Source: Clostridium_AD sp050717635
GTDB lineage: Bacteria > Bacillota > Clostridia > Clostridiales > Clostridiaceae
Direction: 5' to 3'
Assembly: GCF_050717635.1 (NCBI RefSeq)
Contig: NZ_JBOITO010000013.1
Location: 248,001-312,000 of the forward strand
DNA length: 64,000 nucleotides
This document shows positions 62,040 to 64,000 of this stretch, one piece after another. The position numbers and the translations under genes were made by a program. The notes beneath the pieces were generated by a model, which was not told the origin of the DNA, did no database searches, and was given only the letters and a program-made list of their open reading frames with translations. The stretch's first letter is position 1, and every line of letters begins with the position of its first letter.

Positions 62040-62165
62040 GTTAGTTCTGAGCAGTATTATGAAGACTTCTTAGGAAGGCATAATAAATTATGCTTCCTCG
62101 GGTGATTAAGTAAAGTTTTCATTACTGGGGAGATGTATGTGAATATATATAAGTAACTATAATTT

Positions 62166-62238
62166 ATGAAGGTTCGGCATTTAGAGCCTGTTAACGAATT
62201 ATCGACTATCGGAACACCCCTAAATGATGAACCTTCAT
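62166..62238. terminator. Hairpin between the repeat and the binding-protein gene
   Basis: ATGAAGGTTC pairs with GAACCTTCAT and, after a 2-nt bulge, CATTTAG with CTAAATG, enclosing a 35-nt loop. A TTTTATA tail follows on the + strand. It probably insulates the convergent genes; a smaller stem, GGAAGGCATAAT/ATTATGCTTCC, lies at 62073-62097. Confidence 0.5.
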
Positions 62239-62248
62239 TTTATAGACT

Positions 62249-63271
62249 TTATTTTAGATCTTTTACTACTTTTTCTGCAAAGCTATTGTTGACAATTTTA
62301 TCAAATGCTGGCCTTTGAGGAATTAAATCTGCTTTGTAGGATTGGATAATATCCATAAGTCTTGTTAAGTCATCAGATTTTAATATTGGATCTGGTGAAA
62401 AAGCATCTATATTCCTGTAGTTTTTAATAGAGTCAACAAGTATTGCCTCATCTGCACCGGGGAAGTAGGACTTAATTGAACTGACTACTTCTGCATCAGA
62501 GTGACTATTTACCCATTTTTGACCTTTATAAATTGCTCTAGTAAATTTTTCAATCATTTCTGGGTTCTTTTCTATATAAGATTGTGTAGCATAAAAACAG
62601 GTATAAGGCATGGTTCCAGCAGAAGCTCCTATGGAGGCTACAATATGTCCAGAATTATCTTTTTTGAGTAAGCTAGCAGTTGGTTCGAAAAGAGATACGT
62701 AATCACCTGTGCCACCCTTAAAAGCACCAGCAGTAGCTGTGAAAGCTAAGTTGGTAATAAGTTCAATATCGCTAGTAGGGTCAATGCCATGATTCCTTAA
62801 AACATACTCTAAAGCCATTTCAGGTACGCCACCAGGTCTTCCGCCTATTATAGTTTTACCCTTTAAGGATTCCCAGTTGAAATTTGCTTCAGCATTTCTA
62901 GCTACAAGGAAAGCACCATCTTTTTGTGTTAATTGTCCGAAAATAACGGGATAATCAGCGCGGTTTTGATTGTAGATGTAAATAACCTGTTCTGGTCCAC
63001 TGAAACCTATATCTACAGCATTACTTAAAACTTGTTGCATGGTTTTGTCTGCTCCTTGACCAGTTGAAAGGTCAATTTCAATGCCTTCTTCTTTAAAGAA
63101 ACCTTCGGAAATGGACGCATACATAGGAGCATAGAAAATAGAACGAACTACTTCATTTAATTTTACTTTTACTAAATCTTCATTATTATTTTTCTTACAT
63201 CCAGAAAGTAAAGCGATTATTAAGGCAAGTGAGAGAAGTAGGGAAAGGATTGAGAGTTTTTTTATCTTCAT
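62249..63271 (-). CDS. ABC transporter substrate-binding lipoprotein (SsuA/NMT1-like)
   Basis: 340 residues from the ATG at 63271 (GGAGGT 5 nt upstream); a more distal ATG at 63283 contains that ribosome site. The signal peptide ends in lipobox 'LLSGC'. The mature part reads 'VRSIFYAPMYASISEGFFKE' then 'EGIEIDLSTGQGADKTMQQV', the usual N-lobe of SsuA/ThiY-type proteins. It probably supplies the permease/ATPase pair encoded at 55700-57254 on the same strand, 5 kb away. No riboswitch precedes it, so the ligand is open. Confidence 0.9.
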   Translation of the reverse strand: MKIKKLSILSLLLSLALIIALLSGCKKNNNEDLVKVKLNEVVRSIFYAPMYASISEGFFKEEGIEIDLSTGQGADKTMQQVLSNAVDIGFSGPEQVIYIYNQNRADYPVIFGQLTQKDGAFLVARNAEANFNWESLKGKTIIGGRPGGVPEMALEYVLRNHGIDPTSDIELITNLAFTATAGAFKGGTGDYVSLFEPTASLLKKDNSGHIVASIGASAGTMPYTCFYATQSYIEKNPEMIEKFTRAIYKGQKWVNSHSDAEVVSSIKSYFPGADEAILVDSIKNYRNIDAFSPDPILKSDDLTRLMDIIQSYKADLIPQRPAFDKIVNNSFAEKVVKDLK

Positions 63272-63357
63272 AGATACCTCCATATTATAAATTTGTTACT
63301 AGTTTATAATATGAAAAATTATGTAGATGTGACTTTTTAAATAAAAAATTAAATACA

Positions 63358-63385
63358 TTGACATATAAATACTAAGGTGTATAAT
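63358..63385 (+). promoter_or_regulatory. Sigma-A promoter of valS
   Basis: TTGACA (63358-63363), a 16-nt spacer and TATAAT (63380-63385), both consensus. It lies about 35 nt ahead of the T-box leader. Confidence 0.8.
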
Positions 63386-63420
63386 ATAATATAAATGAAA
63401 AAATTATAAAAATTTTAAAA

Positions 63421-63663
63421 GCTTAGATGAAGAGGAGTAAAGGAAAACTAATATTAAGAGAGGAAGATCCATAGGCTGTAAGATCTTCTATATGAAAAAC
63501 CTTGAAGGTAGCTTCGGAGCTTCTTTGTTGAATTTGTAAGATTATGAGTAGTAGACAAAGACGGTTATCTTAATCGTTAAATTGTAAAGAGTCTGTAGAT
63601 TTGCAGGAAAAAAGGTGGTACCGCGAGTTCTTCGTCCTTTAATAGACGAAGGCTCTTTTTGTT
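63421..63663 (+). promoter_or_regulatory. T-box leader controlling valS
   Basis: The T-box sequence AAAGGTGGTACCGCG is at 63611-63625; its UGGU bulge fits a tRNA ending ACCA, as tRNA-Val does. Upstream, AGAGAGGAAG and GGCTGTAA mark Stem I, and GAAGGTAGC suggests a GUA valine specifier at 63508-63510. The terminator is GAGTTCTTCGTC paired with GACGAAGGCTC, then T5. Uncharged tRNA-Val should permit readthrough into valS. Confidence 0.92.
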
Positions 63664-63712
63664 TTTTGAAAATTAGAAAATTAGAGATATTAAAAATAAG
63701 GAGGAATTAATT

Positions 63713-64000
63713 ATGGAAGAAAATAATAATATTGCTAAGAATTATGACCCAAAAGATTTTGAAGAAAGACTTTACGCTTGGTGGGAAGAGAGTGGGTACT
63801 TTACACCTGAGGTAGATAAAAATAAAAAACCCTTTACTATTATGATGCCACCACCAAATATTACAGGAAAGTTACATTTAGGGCATGCTCTTGATAATAC
63901 CCTCCAAGATATTTTAATAAGAACTAAAAGAATGCAAGGATATAGCACTTTGTGGCTTCCAGGACAAGACCATGCTAGTATTGCAACAGAAGTAAAGGTT
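63713..64000 (+). CDS. valS: Valyl-tRNA synthetase (3' end outside window)
   Basis: 96 codons are visible, starting at the ATG at 63713 after AAGGAGG. 'NYDPKDFEERLYAWWEESGY' is the typical ValS start, and 'MMPPPNITGKLHLGHALDNT' holds the HIGH-type signature (HLGH). 'RTKRMQGYSTLWLPGQDHAS' follows, with the 'IATE' block typical of ValS against IleS. It charges tRNA-Val. Controlled by the T-box leader upstream. Confidence 0.93.
   Translation, partial: MEENNNIAKNYDPKDFEERLYAWWEESGYFTPEVDKNKKPFTIMMPPPNITGKLHLGHALDNTLQDILIRTKRMQGYSTLWLPGQDHASIATEVKV

Noticed and set aside
1..64000. tRNA, rRNA, prophage or plasmid features
   Set aside because: Scanned by eye for tRNA T-arms, rRNA-like GC-rich blocks and phage or integrase genes; none found, though a covariance-model scan would be more sensitive.

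Overview
The window reads as chromosome from a low-GC anaerobic Firmicute, most likely Clostridium sensu stricto. The evidence is the strong AT bias, frequent TTG and GTG starts behind strong purine-rich ribosome sites, a complete Rnf operon, a hybrid cluster protein, a 1,426-residue 2-hydroxyacyl-CoA dehydratase activase-type protein, and Firmicute RNA switches (FMN, preQ1, T-box, BglG-type antiterminator target). I see no rRNA, tRNA, CRISPR array, prophage or intact insertion sequence. The species cannot be fixed from the sequence alone.

Layout. 1-4.7 kb: the end of a DUF4173 membrane protein, a small lipoprotein, an ACT-PAS-AAA-HTH sigma-54 activator and, behind a textbook -24/-12 promoter, methionine gamma-lyase. 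4.7-8.7 kb: the riboflavin operon ribD-ribE-ribBA-ribH under an FMN riboswitch, with a 27-codon reading frame between aptamer and terminator. 8.8-11.8 kb: a small membrane protein, a membrane diguanylate cyclase, a HAD phosphatase and 5-formyl-THF cyclo-ligase. 12.4-14.6 kb: an NSS amino-acid transporter with its 31-residue MetS-type subunit. 14.7-22.0 kb: apbE, a NusG-II protein and a Gx transporter protein, facing the convergent rnfCDGEAB operon. ApbE should flavinylate RnfG and RnfD, and the rib operon supplies the flavin.

22.3-34.3 kb: a YceG-TelA pair, rarA, pepF, a YtxH/DUF948-like pair, plsC, a Na/Pi symporter and a periplasmic-sensor diguanylate cyclase. 34.5-39.5 kb: hcp with a palindromic operator centred near -41.5, then crr-ptsH-ptsI behind a GlcT/LicT-like RNA antiterminator and overlapping terminator. 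39.5-49.1 kb: a Y-family polymerase, an unknown 287-residue protein, CCA transferase, a C-terminal fragment of an ATP-binding regulator, two DUF1292 paralogues, an HD hydrolase, a radical SAM protein, birA, a UPF0158 protein and mgtC. 49.2-55.6 kb: a DEAD-box helicase, preQ1-controlled queT, an M16 peptidase, recX, a membrane transglutaminase and a TPR protein. 55.7-63.3 kb: an SsuABC/TauABC-like importer whose permease and ATPase are separated from the binding protein by the giant activase gene. The window ends in a T-box leader and the start of valS.

The most unexpected structure is a dispersed family of long imperfect hairpins directly after stop codons (about 16.7, 45.3 and 61.9 kb, with a half-copy at 8.74 kb). 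At least three copies share a recognisable core sequence. Other points worth a look are the sigma-54 methionine-catabolism module, the antiterminator in front of the general PTS operon, the small reading frame in the riboflavin leader, and the cysteine-rich tail on RnfE.
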